From: Deltaproteobacteria bacterium
GTDB taxonomy: Bacteria; Desulfobacterota; DSM-4660; Desulfatiglandales; HGW-15
Reading direction: 5' to 3'
Assembly: GCA_019308985.1 (NCBI GenBank)
Contig: JAFDHB010000002.1
Span: 1-64,000, forward strand
DNA length: 64,000 nt
Shown in pieces: positions 1 to 9,422 of the stretch. The notes below the pieces were generated by a model. That model ran no database searches and was not told where the DNA came from. It was given only the letters and a program-made list of their open reading frames with translations. The position numbers were made by a program, and so were the translations under genes. Every line of letters begins with the position of its first letter. The first letter of the stretch is position 1.

Positions 1-9
1 ACCGTATAT

Positions 10-39
10 TTAATATTTCAAGTTTAACTATTTTGTCAA
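10..39 (-). promoter_or_regulatory. Putative sigma70 promoter reading out of the left edge
   Basis: On the minus strand TTGACA (34-39) is followed after 17-18 bases by ATATTA/TATTAA (10-16). It would drive a gene left of the window. The rest of 1-264 holds no convincing gene. A perfect -35 supports the call, but the target gene is not visible. Confidence 0.45.
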
Positions 40-264
40 GTCTTTCCTGGTGTTACCCTCATCCCGGAACCACGCGGAGTAGTCCCCAGGGCTCCTGACC
101 GCCTAGATACCTACCCGCGAGGGATCATTACCGGGTTTTGAGATACTTAATAAGGAAATACATGTCTCCAGGGTGCTGGGGATTTTCTTTGGGAAGGATA
201 TCGGCCACAAAGAAAGCTCGGCAAAGGCGCCCCTTCCAGATGTTCTCTCATCCAAACTCTTGAA

Positions 265-1467
265 TCAGGCACCGTGCAAGAGTTCATCCTTTGAGAGATC
301 CTTTACCATTGCCCGGAATCTTTTGAGCAGCACAGGATGGAAACGCTTTCCGATCTGGAAATCCATCCAGTCCAGGACCTTTTTCATTGGAAGGGCCTTC
401 TGGGTCGGCCTGTTACGCCGCAGGTTGTCATAGGTGTCCGCTATGCAGGTTATCATGCCGGATAGGTTGAGCTCTCTCTTGTTCACCCGCCTGGGGTATC
501 CACCCCCGTCATAATGGAGGTGATGTTCATAGGCCATGAGAGGAGGCATGTCCGGCATACTTGGGGTAGCCAAAAGGATCTCAGCCCCCCGAATAGGATG
601 TTCCCATCTTCGTCTCTTCTCCTCCAGAGTCAAGGCCTGAGTGTTTGACATGGACACAGTGGGGGTCAAGTGGAAGCCGATGTCATGAAGGAGGCCGCCA
701 AGGCCCATATCCAGTGTTGTTGATTCTCCAAGGCCAAGCTCCTGAGAGAGGGCCATACACAGGGCTGATACGTTTATTGCATGGACATAGGGGTCTGGAT
801 CGCTGCTCCGCCTATAGATTATCGTCTTTAGGGTAATTGCACCCCGCTCAATATTTTCCCTTAACCTCTTTGTGGTATCCTTTGCCAGAGACAGTTTCTC
901 GTCGGAGAGCGGCCCCTCAAGCCCTGCGAAGATATCCTTCAAATTTTCGGTCAATGACAACATTGCTTGGCGCATGGACTGAATCCCCATCGGCGCCTCT
1001 TCTTGAGAGATCTGGGATTGATCCCCATATGGGAGAGCGCCGGAGAGGATGTGCGGGAATCGGTGCTGGTTTTTTGCCAGGATCAGATCAGCGTCCGCCG
1101 GGTTTTTCAACAGTGGAGGCAGAAGCTTGAGAAAAAAATGGACTTCCTTTGCAGTTATGCCCCGCCGGAACTGGATGCGCTGAAGCTTCATTTCCTCCAT
1201 TCGCCTTACGACCTTCAGATGAGTTTCTGTCAGCTCCTCTACGGGCATATTTTCGATCACCACCTCCCCATGCATGAAAAGCATGGTAAGGGCTGGCCTA
1301 TGGGACAGGTATTTTGTCAAAGGCACAAAAAACTCTTTGATTCTTCTCTCGGATTCAGAATGGTTCTCCCCGTAAAGTGCGGCAGTGCGTATACCCCGCA
1401 GGAACCTGAAATAGAGGTCCCTATAAAAAGAACGTAGTTTTTTCCTCTTGCTAGAAGCGTCCATCAT
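265..1467 (-). CDS. HD-GYP domain protein (probable cyclic-di-GMP phosphodiesterase)
   Basis: About 400 residues. The C-terminal half carries the HD-GYP signatures: HDIG near residue 261 and DGGGYP near 320, with HH pairs between them. This family typically hydrolyses cyclic di-GMP to GMP through a di- or trinuclear metal site in the cytoplasm. The N-terminal 200 residues are helical and match no domain I recognise; there is no receiver domain, so the input signal may come from the adjacent HEAT protein. A TTG at 1485 would give a 4-base TTGA overlap with the upstream gene, but the ATG codons at 1467/1464 are better placed after GGAG. Catalysis is inferred from motifs only. Confidence 0.8.
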   Translation of the reverse strand: MMDASSKRKKLRSFYRDLYFRFLRGIRTAALYGENHSESERRIKEFFVPLTKYLSHRPALTMLFMHGEVVIENMPVEELTETHLKVVRRMEEMKLQRIQFRRGITAKEVHFFLKLLPPLLKNPADADLILAKNQHRFPHILSGALPYGDQSQISQEEAPMGIQSMRQAMLSLTENLKDIFAGLEGPLSDEKLSLAKDTTKRLRENIERGAITLKTIIYRRSSDPDPYVHAINVSALCMALSQELGLGESTTLDMGLGGLLHDIGFHLTPTVSMSNTQALTLEEKRRRWEHPIRGAEILLATPSMPDMPPLMAYEHHLHYDGGGYPRRVNKRELNLSGMITCIADTYDNLRRNRPTQKALPMKKVLDWMDFQIGKRFHPVLLKRFRAMVKDLSKDELLHGA

Positions 1468-1481
1468 CGGCTCCAGGTCCG

Positions 1482-3446
1482 TCAAACCAGGTCTTCACAC
1501 AGGGATCGAAGATCACCCGGCCCCTCCTCGATCACCCGGCGAAGAACTTCTTTAGATCTCTCGCTTCCGATCTCTGCCAACGCCTTGACTGCGGCCGCCT
1601 GGAGGGCCCTCTTTTTCTTGGTTCTCAGCCAAGGCCTTTGGGAAACGATTTCAGACAACACCGGCACCGCCCCCTCAGCCTTCAGGGAGCCCGCGGCCTT
1701 TATCGCCTTGAGACGAATGTCGTATCTCTGATGGCCTAGAAACTTCACTATTGTCGGGACGATGCCTAGTGCCTCGCACAGGGGTGCAATCTCGAGGAGC
1801 CTCAAGATCTCATTATGGTCATCGGCCCTTTCAAACCTTCGCGCCAGGGGTTCGCCCAGATATGGTCCAAGGGATGCCATGGACTTCTTTAACCAGCGGA
1901 TCCTCTCGTCCTGACCATCTTCAATGCCAACGAAGACATCTATAAGGAGCGCAACGGCCCTTGACGGGAACATCCGGCAGAGGACGTCCAGTGAAGCGGT
2001 TTCCCTTGAACCGTAAGTTTTGCATTGACTCAACAATCCCATGAAGAGAGATTTGACATCTTCGTCCTTGAGCAGGGAGCGCATTCGATCTCTTATAACT
2101 TGTCTATCAAAACAATCCCCTAAAGCAAGGTGCATCCCCCTTATGAGGTCACCGGCCATCCCGTACCCTTCGGCATTAACGAATTGTGCAAGTAGTTCCC
2201 CGAACCTATCCAGCAAGGCCCGGAGGAGGACCTCACTCTGTCTCTCCTTGTCTTGACCGATCAGTTCAACTATCAGCCACGCCTTGGACTTCCTCAATGA
2301 CTCCGGGCTGATCGAGCCAAGTATCCGCCCCGTTTCCTGGCCTTCCACACTAAATCCTTGTATGCTGATGGATGCAGCAAGGCCTTCGATCTGCTCCCGG
2401 TACCTTGCATGGAACTCGGCCATTTCCTGGTGCCTTACCAGAAGTTGTTCCAGGTCCTGCCAGTTTGCCAACTCTTTGACAGCCTTCTCCTGGGCCGCAA
2501 GTTCTATCCTCTTTCTAACCGAATCCAGCAGCAGACTCGGGTCTCTGTACCTCGAAATAGCGGATTTGAAGAGGTTATTGAAAGGGGTTGATCTTATTCC
2601 CGTCTCTCTTATGGCCTCCCGGAGGAGCCCGAGCAGTTGGTCTTCGCTCAATCTGTCAAGGCCCAGGGCATTCAGGGCTTCTGCGATTCTCAAGGTGAAG
2701 GACTTCCTCTTCTCCGTACCCACCCTGGAGAGCACGTTGCCCACATTGTGGATAAAGTTCCCAATAAGAATGCCCCTGTGGTCCACGCTCACCCCGGACA
2801 GGCCTTTGTCCAGCTGCAAGAGCATCTCTTTGAGTCCTTCTTTATCTTCGCAAACGCTTATCAGCCTCTGGGTCTGCTCTTCGCTTAGACTGAAGGGCCC
2901 CGCCCCGGCTGGTTGGAGGATAAGCTGTCGCCATAAGGCCTCATCTTCCATATCCCGGGTCAGCCGGGAAGCAATGGCTTGGACAGAGGCAAAGATGGAA
3001 TAGTCCAGGAGACCCACCCTGACATTCCTTACATTCTCGCGGTCAAGGGCGGCAACAACATCACTTCCCTGCCCTCTCTTTGCCCCTGCAAGTATGCTGA
3101 TAAATGACTCAAGCTCTTTTTCAGTGATCCTTTTCCCCACCAACAGGTAGGATATCCCCAGGAAATGGAAAAATGCCAAGAATTTTCGGATGTTCGGCTC
3201 GTCAATCCTATGGAAGGAGCCTTCAAAGAAAATGCTGTCCCTAGCCAGTCCGATAAAGAGCGAGAACCTATCGGTCATGGCCTTTTGAGTCTTGGCATTC
3301 AGTTGTTGGAGGTGTTTGGCGAAAAGCTCGTGCCCTTGTGCATAAAGTCGGCCGGTATTAACAGCTCTCATGAAGGCGAGCATGAAGTCATTCACCGCAG
3401 GGTGTATCGGGCCCCGTGCACGGGCACCTGTTGTTTGAGCACTCAT
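1482..3446 (-). CDS. HEAT-repeat protein, partner of the HD-GYP protein
   Basis: 654 residues, no signal peptide or membrane segment. The last 130 residues contain HEAT-like helical pairs (motif RLKAIKAAGSL, then a second unit with AAAVKALAEIG), a fold that usually serves as a protein-binding scaffold. The first 400 residues are helical and unrecognised. The ATG at 3446 follows GGAGC at about 10 bases. It ends against the HD-GYP gene, so the two are very probably co-transcribed and may work together, for example with the HEAT protein controlling the phosphodiesterase. That partnership is inference from adjacency. Confidence 0.75.
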   Translation of the reverse strand: MSAQTTGARARGPIHPAVNDFMLAFMRAVNTGRLYAQGHELFAKHLQQLNAKTQKAMTDRFSLFIGLARDSIFFEGSFHRIDEPNIRKFLAFFHFLGISYLLVGKRITEKELESFISILAGAKRGQGSDVVAALDRENVRNVRVGLLDYSIFASVQAIASRLTRDMEDEALWRQLILQPAGAGPFSLSEEQTQRLISVCEDKEGLKEMLLQLDKGLSGVSVDHRGILIGNFIHNVGNVLSRVGTEKRKSFTLRIAEALNALGLDRLSEDQLLGLLREAIRETGIRSTPFNNLFKSAISRYRDPSLLLDSVRKRIELAAQEKAVKELANWQDLEQLLVRHQEMAEFHARYREQIEGLAASISIQGFSVEGQETGRILGSISPESLRKSKAWLIVELIGQDKERQSEVLLRALLDRFGELLAQFVNAEGYGMAGDLIRGMHLALGDCFDRQVIRDRMRSLLKDEDVKSLFMGLLSQCKTYGSRETASLDVLCRMFPSRAVALLIDVFVGIEDGQDERIRWLKKSMASLGPYLGEPLARRFERADDHNEILRLLEIAPLCEALGIVPTIVKFLGHQRYDIRLKAIKAAGSLKAEGAVPVLSEIVSQRPWLRTKKKRALQAAAVKALAEIGSERSKEVLRRVIEEGPGDLRSLCEDLV

Positions 3447-3656
3447 TTACTACATAGCTCCGGGCTAGTCCTCCTTATCGGAGAACATATGCCCAAAAAC
3501 GTTACTTTGTCAATCGAAACCCTGAGAAAAGCCCCCAGCAGTCTGGCTGGAACTCCTACACCGGAAACTTGTCAGGCACATTATCAAACTGGTAATGCTC
3601 CCCTTTTAGCCCTTTCAAATACCCATGTGGGTCGTAAGCGTCTCGAATGGCAGTTG

Positions 3657-3675
3657 GACTTTTTACGAAGCCATC
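3657..3675. repeat. Isolated end of repeat family A
   Basis: The 19-base sequence GACTTTTTACGAAGCCATC is identical to the right end of the family A element at 16097-16249. No internal element sequence is recognisable in 3447-3656, which holds no gene I can support. The end overlaps the 3' end of rlmB and supplies its stop codon. Confidence 0.8.
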
Positions 3676-4415
3676 ATGTTTCTCTGTCTCATGATCTCCG
3701 ATAGTATAATCCCCCCTGCGACGGATACGTTCAATGAAGCCATGGGGCCCGAAGATGGGATTGTGACCAATTGGTGGCACCTTTTCGCTGTGGATTGACT
3801 CAAACCCTTGGCCTCATTGCCAAGGATAAGTACCACATCCCCGTTCCAGTCGAACTCATAGATTGACTCCGAGCCCTCCACAGAAGCCCCCACGATCCAG
3901 AACCCCTTGCGATTCAATTCGTCTAGAGACCTGCCCAAGTTCACGACCCTGGCAATAGGGAGAGAAAACCAGCCGCCAGTCGATCTCTTGATCACGGTTT
4001 CCGTCACCTTTGCTGAACGGTCTTTTGGTAATATGAGTCCATGAACACCGAAGAATGCCCCGGTCCTCACAAGTGATCCCAGGTTTCCCTCATCGGTAAT
4101 GTGGTCTGCAGCAAGGAGCAGGGAATAGCCCGGAGTTTTCAAGGCTTCGTCCACGAGCTTTTCGAATTGAGTGTATTGAAATTCCTCTGCCACCGCGACA
4201 ACTCCTTGGTGGGCTACGGACGACAGCAGATGGTCCAGTTTCTTCCCTTTCACGAACTTTACGTCCACCCCCTGCTCCTCGGCCATCTCAATTACCTCCT
4301 CAGTCCTCGGCCCTTTTTTCCCTTCTTTGATCAGGATTTCCTTGATCTTGACCTTCCCTTGACTTAGGGCCATCCTGGCCGCGTTGATACCAGGGATTAA
4401 CAGAGCTCCGGCCAT
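3663..4415 (-). CDS. rlmB: 23S rRNA 2'-O-ribose methyltransferase, TrmH/SpoU family
   Basis: About 250 residues. An N-terminal substrate-binding domain begins with the GINAARMAL motif of this subfamily, followed by a SpoU knot domain with the motifs DEGNLGSLVRTG, LILGNEAKGL and IPSSGPMASLNVSVA, which bind S-adenosylmethionine and form the trefoil knot. RlmB methylates a 23S rRNA guanosine; the exact target is inferred. The ATG at 4415 after GGGAG is preferred to the GTG at 4430. It is last in the rfaE1-to-gmk run, 43 bases after gmk. The final residues MAS and the TAA stop lie inside a family A repeat end, so the native C-terminus may have been changed. Confidence 0.88.
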   Translation of the reverse strand: MAGALLIPGINAARMALSQGKVKIKEILIKEGKKGPRTEEVIEMAEEQGVDVKFVKGKKLDHLLSSVAHQGVVAVAEEFQYTQFEKLVDEALKTPGYSLLLAADHITDEGNLGSLVRTGAFFGVHGLILPKDRSAKVTETVIKRSTGGWFSLPIARVVNLGRSLDELNRKGFWIVGASVEGSESIYEFDWNGDVVLILGNEAKGLSQSTAKRCHQLVTIPSSGPMASLNVSVAGGIILSEIMRQRNMMAS

Positions 4416-4458
4416 GGCTAATACTCCCACGAAGTCAGCACCGTGTTTGTTAGTCTAG

Positions 4459-5079
4459 TTACTGTTTCCCGGAAATCTCTATGTTGAAAATCTTTTCTAC
4501 TTTGTGGAGCTGGGCTGAGGTGCGACACCTCTCTGATGTGATTATGGATTCAACCTGGTGTATGGAGTCATCCACATTCCTGTTAAAGACGATGTAGTCG
4601 TACCATATGCAAGACTTTATTTCCTCAATTGCCTTTTCCAACCTCTTAGCGATCACTCCCCCCTCATCCGTGCCCCTTCCCCGCAACCTCCTCTCCAGCT
4701 CTTCCAATGAAGGCGGCAAGATATATATGAATACGGATTCATGGAATCGATCCTTGATGTTCCTGGCCCCTTGGGTATCCAGGTCCATCACAAGATCAAG
4801 GCCCTTATCTAATTTCTCCTCAACTTCCCTGAAGGAAGTCCCGTAATAATCATCATAGACCCGAGCCCACTCCACAAAGGCACCCTCATCTACCATCCCG
4901 AGGAATTCTTCTCTGGAAACAAAGTGATAGTTCTCCCCGTCAACCTCATTTTCCCTTGGCTGACGGCTTGTATGGGAAACACTATATCCCAGCCCCCCGA
5001 CTCTTTTGATCACTTGATCGAGTATCGTGGACTTACCTACACCGGATGGGCCGGAAATCACATAGATACGCCCTGGCAT
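4459..5079 (-). CDS. gmk: Guanylate kinase
   Basis: 206 residues, the normal family length. The P-loop SGPSGVGKST is at residues 9-18, followed by the GMP-binding SHTSRQPRENEVDG region and the lid region RLRGRGTDEGG. It converts GMP and ATP to GDP and ADP in guanine nucleotide synthesis. Its start lies 2 bases after the remA stop, giving the common yicC-remA-gmk order. Identification is secure. Confidence 0.97.
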   Translation of the reverse strand: MPGRIYVISGPSGVGKSTILDQVIKRVGGLGYSVSHTSRQPRENEVDGENYHFVSREEFLGMVDEGAFVEWARVYDDYYGTSFREVEEKLDKGLDLVMDLDTQGARNIKDRFHESVFIYILPPSLEELERRLRGRGTDEGGVIAKRLEKAIEEIKSCIWYDYIVFNRNVDDSIHQVESIITSERCRTSAQLHKVEKIFNIEISGKQ

Positions 5080-5081
5080 AC

Positions 5082-5354
5082 CTATTCTTCCAGGTCTTCT
5101 TTGCTCAGCATACAGTCCGGGCTGAAGCGCTGGGCAATGGTTTCCGACTGTATGGCGGAGAGTATCACGTGGTTGCTGTCCGTAATGATGACCGATCTTG
5201 TCTTCCTGCCCTGGGTCGCATCGATTAGCCTCTTGTCCTCCCTGGCTTCATCCCTAAGGCGCTTGATAGGGGCAGCATTTGGGGAGATAATCGCAACCAC
5301 CCTTCTTGACACCACTGAATTCCCAAACCCTATGTTCACAAGCTTTTGACTCAT
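5082..5354 (-). CDS. remA: RemA-like DUF370 protein
   Basis: 90 residues from the ATG that gives [15 protein letters not shown]; an ATG 21 bases upstream is less likely. The sequence matches the DUF370/RemA family, with conserved VNIGFGN near the start and [19 protein letters not shown] towards the end. In Bacillus subtilis RemA is a DNA-binding activator of biofilm matrix genes; in Gram-negative bacteria the role is largely unknown and only the position between yicC and gmk is conserved. The assignment is to family, not to a tested function. Confidence 0.88.
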   Translation of the reverse strand: MSQKLVNIGFGNSVVSRRVVAIISPNAAPIKRLRDEAREDKRLIDATQGRKTRSVIITDSNHVILSAIQSETIAQRFSPDCMLSKEDLEE

Positions 5355-5367
5355 GCCGCTCCTCCTC

Positions 5368-6249
5368 TCATTCAATGTTTTGTATCTGTTCCCGCATCTT
5401 TTCCAATTCTGACTTGATCTCCACCGTCCTGATCGAAATAGAGGAGTCAGGAGACTTTGAGCTGATCGTATTCACCTCCCTGTTTATCTCTTGGATCAGG
5501 AAGTCCAGTCTCCTTCCAATGGCATCATCCACCTTGATATATTTGCGAAATTGCTCAAGGTGACTCCTAACCCTGACAATTTCCTCGGTAATATCGGCCC
5601 GTTCAGCCAAAAGAGCTACTTCTTGGAGAAGTCGATTCTCATCAATTTCAATATCCTCAGATATCTTTCTTATCTTTTCCTTAAGTTTCCTCCAATACTC
5701 TTCATGTTTACGCGACGCTATTCCTTCAATCTCATCGAGGTGTTCTTCGATCCGGGACAGCCTCTTCACAAAGTCCTCTTCGATTGCCGCTCCCTCCGCC
5801 ACCCGCATGCTCTCAAAGGAATCCAGGGCGATTCTCAAGGCTTCACTAAGACATGGTCTTATCGAGTCTAGGTCCAGATCCTGTGGTTTCATGATAATCA
5901 CGTCTTTCATCTGGATGAGGGATTCAGCAGAGGCTTTATGTTCAAGACCGAACTCCTCACCCAACCTCTTCAGGATTCCCATGTAGGACTTCACGAGTGG
6001 GACGTTGAGCTCCAGGATATAATCATCTTCGCTTCCGTTTCTCTCTATTTGCAAGAACACCTCTATGCGTCCCCGTCTTATCCTTTCGGCTATTCGGGAC
6101 CGGATCTCCTCTTCTATGGTCTGTAGAGGTCTCGGAATTCGAACAATTATGTCCCTGTACCTGTTGTTCACGGACTTGATCTCAACGACAACACGTCTTT
6201 GACCCTCGATATGTTCGCCTCGGCCGTAAGCCGTCATACTCCTAATCAA
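5368..6249 (-). CDS. yicC: YicC family endoribonuclease
   Basis: About 293 residues, close to the 287 of E. coli YicC. The N-terminus [11 protein letters not shown] is the family signature and the C-terminal DUF1732 part ([19 protein letters not shown]) is conserved. The best start is TTG at 6249, with AAGGAG nine bases upstream; an in-frame ATG at 6237 is too close to its AGGAG. YicC in E. coli is reported to be an endoribonuclease affecting small RNA stability. It starts 4 bases after the DUF4416 gene and ends 13 bases before remA. Confidence 0.9.
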   Translation of the reverse strand: MIRSMTAYGRGEHIEGQRRVVVEIKSVNNRYRDIIVRIPRPLQTIEEEIRSRIAERIRRGRIEVFLQIERNGSEDDYILELNVPLVKSYMGILKRLGEEFGLEHKASAESLIQMKDVIIMKPQDLDLDSIRPCLSEALRIALDSFESMRVAEGAAIEEDFVKRLSRIEEHLDEIEGIASRKHEEYWRKLKEKIRKISEDIEIDENRLLQEVALLAERADITEEIVRVRSHLEQFRKYIKVDDAIGRRLDFLIQEINREVNTISSKSPDSSISIRTVEIKSELEKMREQIQNIE

Positions 6250-6253
6250 TGTT

Positions 6254-6823
6254 TCATTCTCCTTGGGTCCCCATTTTTCTTGCATGGTCTAACGCGGCGA
6301 CGGACTTCAACTGTTGCTTGTATGTCTCCCTGACCAGGTTGAAATATTCAACAACCCGGGGATCAGCATAATCCTTGTATGTCCATTCAAGAGGGGTGAA
6401 AGTGCCCCGTCGGAAAACCAGTGTAAGATCCGCATAAATGCCTTTTGTGAGGTATATGCGGTGTGTATAGTTTTTCCCGGTGGCCAGGACCATCCTCTCA
6501 AGGGCTACATACCCTGGGTCAATATTGACCGTCCTCCTGTCACCTTCACCATATTCCACTTCAAGGTTGTTGGTTTTCAACTTGATTTCAACAATTTCAT
6601 CCGGGCTGATCAGATTCCGGAATGAGAGGAACCGGCGCCGGAGCGGCCAACCCATTTCCTTCCCATAATATCTGGTGCGGTCAAATGGGAGCAGCGGACT
6701 CCTCCAGTCCACAGGCCCGAATAGATCCTCCATCCTGGCGATGGTCACGTCAATCAATTGTTCCTGGGCCGAGAATATACTCGATATGAGTTTTACGTCC
6801 CTAGCCTGCCTCGGTTTACTCAT
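6254..6823 (-). CDS. DUF4416 family protein
   Basis: 189 residues with family features such as DVKLISSIFS near the start, GPVDWRSPLLPFDRTRYYGKEMG, the NIDPGYVALERMVLATGK segment, and a TYPTYKDYA-like region here reading EWTYKDYADP. The family is common in Desulfobacterota and related phyla and has no assigned activity. Its ATG lies inside the end of ugd (8-base overlap) and its stop is 4 bases before yicC, so it is translated from the same message. Confidence 0.85.
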   Translation of the reverse strand: MSKPRQARDVKLISSIFSAQEQLIDVTIARMEDLFGPVDWRSPLLPFDRTRYYGKEMGWPLRRRFLSFRNLISPDEIVEIKLKTNNLEVEYGEGDRRTVNIDPGYVALERMVLATGKNYTHRIYLTKGIYADLTLVFRRGTFTPLEWTYKDYADPRVVEYFNLVRETYKQQLKSVAALDHARKMGTQGE

Positions 6824-8123
6824 GGGTCCTGCCGACGCAGTGGTAATTGAAGCCCATTTCCTTCATCCTGCTGGGCTCATAGATATTCCTGAAGTCTATG
6901 ACCGTCGGTGACCTCAGGAGAGATTTCACCCTTGACCAATCCAGGAATCGGAACTGGTTCCATTCCGTGATTATGATCAGGGCATCAGCCCCGATAGCCA
7001 CATCGTAGATATCTTGGACAAAGGTAACATCTCTTAATATCTTCCTTGCATTCTCCATGCCGGCCGGGTCAAATGCCGATATCCTTGCCCCCTCTCTTTG
7101 AAGCTCCCCTATTATCTTTATGGCGGGGGATTCCCTGATATCATCCGTGTTGGGTTTAAAGGTCAGTCCCAAGACGCCCAGGTGCTTGTCCTCAAGGGCA
7201 CCCATGACCTTTTTCGCCTTATTCACCATCCTCTTGTATTGCTCTTCATTGACTTCTATCACGGATTTGACAATCTTGAATTGGTACCCATGAGACTCGG
7301 CGAGCTTTACTATGGCCCTTGTGTCCTTCGGGAAACAGGAGCCCCCGTAACCGGGGCCCGGATGCAAGAACTTCTGACCTATCCTTCCATCCAATCCCAT
7401 CCCCTTGGCTACCTGATGAACATCTGCGCCCACCAGTTCGCAGATATTTGCCATCTCATTGATAAAGGAAATCTTAGTCGCTAAAAAGGCGTTGGAGGCA
7501 TACTTGATCATCTCCGCCGTTTCCACATTTGTGATTATGAACGGGGTTTCAATGAGGTAGAGGGGAGAGTAGAGGTCTTTCATTATGGCCTTTGCCTGCT
7601 CGCTGTCCGTCCCTATGACTACCCGGTTTGGCCGGAGAAAGTCCTCTATGGCCGAACCTTCCCTCAGGAACTCAGGGTTGGAGACCACGTCGAATGCGAT
7701 CTTCTCCTTCTGGTTGTTCGCAATGATCTCCCTTATCTCTTTCCCGGTCCCTACCGGCACAGTGCTTTTGGTCACTATTATCTTGTACCCCTTCATGAGT
7801 TCGCCTATTGTCTTGGCAACCTGGTACACATACTCAAGATTTGCGAAACCCGAACTGTCCGACGGCGTCCCCACTGCAATGAATATGACGAGGCTCTTTT
7901 CAACAGCCTCTGCCACCTCGACTGTGAAATCCAGCCTGCCAGCGGACTGGTTCCGCCTGACCATCTCTTCCAGTCCGGGTTCAAAAATAGGAATCTTGTT
8001 CTTCTTGAGGGCCTCGATCCTTTCTTCGTCTTTGTCCACGCATATCACGTTGTTACCGAACTCCGCAAAACAGGTGCCGGTCACCAGGCCAACGTAACCT
8101 ACTCCCACGATGCAAATATTCAT
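6816..8123 (-). CDS. ugd: UDP-glucose 6-dehydrogenase
   Basis: 435 residues. The NAD-binding VGVGYVGLVTG is at residues 6-16 and the catalytic cysteine sits in GPGYGGSCFPKDTRA (Cys263). It oxidises UDP-glucose twice to UDP-glucuronate, a precursor for surface polysaccharides. It starts 17 bases after rfaE1, consistent with a cell-envelope sugar unit. A related UDP-sugar dehydrogenase specificity (for example UDP-ManNAc) is less likely from the motifs but cannot be excluded. Confidence 0.93.
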   Translation of the reverse strand: MNICIVGVGYVGLVTGTCFAEFGNNVICVDKDEERIEALKKNKIPIFEPGLEEMVRRNQSAGRLDFTVEVAEAVEKSLVIFIAVGTPSDSSGFANLEYVYQVAKTIGELMKGYKIIVTKSTVPVGTGKEIREIIANNQKEKIAFDVVSNPEFLREGSAIEDFLRPNRVVIGTDSEQAKAIMKDLYSPLYLIETPFIITNVETAEMIKYASNAFLATKISFINEMANICELVGADVHQVAKGMGLDGRIGQKFLHPGPGYGGSCFPKDTRAIVKLAESHGYQFKIVKSVIEVNEEQYKRMVNKAKKVMGALEDKHLGVLGLTFKPNTDDIRESPAIKIIGELQREGARISAFDPAGMENARKILRDVTFVQDIYDVAIGADALIIITEWNQFRFLDWSRVKSLLRSPTVIDFRNIYEPSRMKEMGFNYHCVGRTHE

Positions 8124-8140
8124 CTCCTCCCTCTCCTGGC

Positions 8141-9160
8141 TTATCTTCTTTGGCTACAGATGGCTTCTAAAAGTTCTTCCTTGCTTACCGTCGAAGTACC
8201 CACTTCCCCCACCACGATTCCTGCGGCGAAATTGGACAGGAGTGCCGCCACTTTCAGGCCCATGCCGGAAGCAAGCCCCAGGCAAAAGGTGGAAATCACC
8301 GTATCCCCTGCGCCCGTCACATCAAAAACCTTCTTTGCAACCGTCGAGATATGGCTGATTTCTCCGCCGTTTTCAAACAGGGTCATGCCGTCTTTCCCTT
8401 GGGTAATCAAGACTGACCGACAATCCAACTCCCGAAGCAGATGCTTTCCAGCCCTTACCAGGGAATCGTCATCCTCGATGCTTCTCCGGCAGAAGGCCCC
8501 TGCCTCGTGATGGTTTGGGGTTATTACGTCTATTCCCCTGTAGAACTCGAAGTTATCCGTCTTGGGGTCAACCGCAATGATAATGTCCCTGTTCTCCACC
8601 AGGCCCCTTATTCCCTTCATTACTTCCCCTGTGACGACCCCTTTTCCGTAATCAGCGACAATGATGGCATCCAATTCCTTGAGGTTATCTTCTATAAAGC
8701 TCAAGATCCTTCCGACGCTTTCCCCTTCCAAATTCCTTCGGTCTTCACGATCAAACCTTACGACTTGCTGGTTTTGCGCAACGACCCTGGTCTTTATACT
8801 CGATTTCCTGCCGGGGACCCTAATGATGCCGTCGGTTCTCAGGCCCAGGCGACCTATCTCCCCGATGATTTCCTCACCCGTGATGTCCTCACCCACGACA
8901 CCACATAGCAGGGGGCGACCTCCCAGGGAATATATATTGTTTATCACATTGGCGGCACCGCCCAACATCTTGGTCTCCTCTTTGACTTCTACCACGGGCA
9001 CCGGGGCCTCCGGGGATATGCGAGAGACATTTCCCCATATATATTCATCCATGATTATGTCTCCGACCACCAGGATATTGGTAGCAGGAAACTTATCGAT
9101 ATATCGCCTAACTTCGTCAACGTTAATGCCTATGGGCTTCAATTCCCTAATCATAGTCAA
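8141..9160 (-). CDS. rfaE1: D-glycero-beta-D-manno-heptose-7-phosphate kinase (monofunctional)
   Basis: About 339 residues of PfkB-type kinase: an N-terminal VVGDIIMDEYIWG motif, GGAANVINNI, and the C-terminal DVTGAGDTVIS signature with the catalytic aspartate. It phosphorylates heptose-7-phosphate at O-1 for ADP-heptose and LPS core synthesis. E. coli HldE has an extra cytidylyltransferase domain that is absent here, so a separate RfaE2 is expected elsewhere. The start is TTG at 9160 or ATG at 9154. It is first in the minus-strand run that ends with rlmB. Confidence 0.92.
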   Translation of the reverse strand: MTMIRELKPIGINVDEVRRYIDKFPATNILVVGDIIMDEYIWGNVSRISPEAPVPVVEVKEETKMLGGAANVINNIYSLGGRPLLCGVVGEDITGEEIIGEIGRLGLRTDGIIRVPGRKSSIKTRVVAQNQQVVRFDREDRRNLEGESVGRILSFIEDNLKELDAIIVADYGKGVVTGEVMKGIRGLVENRDIIIAVDPKTDNFEFYRGIDVITPNHHEAGAFCRRSIEDDDSLVRAGKHLLRELDCRSVLITQGKDGMTLFENGGEISHISTVAKKVFDVTGAGDTVISTFCLGLASGMGLKVAALLSNFAAGIVVGEVGTSTVSKEELLEAICSQRR

Positions 9161-9422
9161 TTCAGCTTTCCTCTCGCTTTTTCCTGGTCGATTTGGTGCA
9201 TTTTACCTTAGCACTATTTTTCGGGATTTTCCAGTGAAATCAAATCGGGGCGCCACATGGAAGGAGAGTTCCTCCCGCCCCCTGCCCTCTAGCTCAGAGA
9301 AGGGAATACTTTAGGGGACAACCGTATTGACTTTTATCCTCTTCTTTTATAAACATGGCCAATCAGTCTAAAGAGTCCGGGGGCTGCGTATGGTCCCGCC
9401 TCGGACAAGAGTCAGCGTTCAG
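9161..9422. other. Divergent intergenic region between rfaE1 and trkA
   Basis: No gene is visible. A weak plus-strand promoter-like pair, TTGACT (9327-9332) and TATAAA (9348-9353) with a 15-base spacer, could serve trkA about 310 bases downstream. I see no clear minus-strand promoter for rfaE1. The remaining 9423-9661 is mostly repeat family C. Confidence 0.3.
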
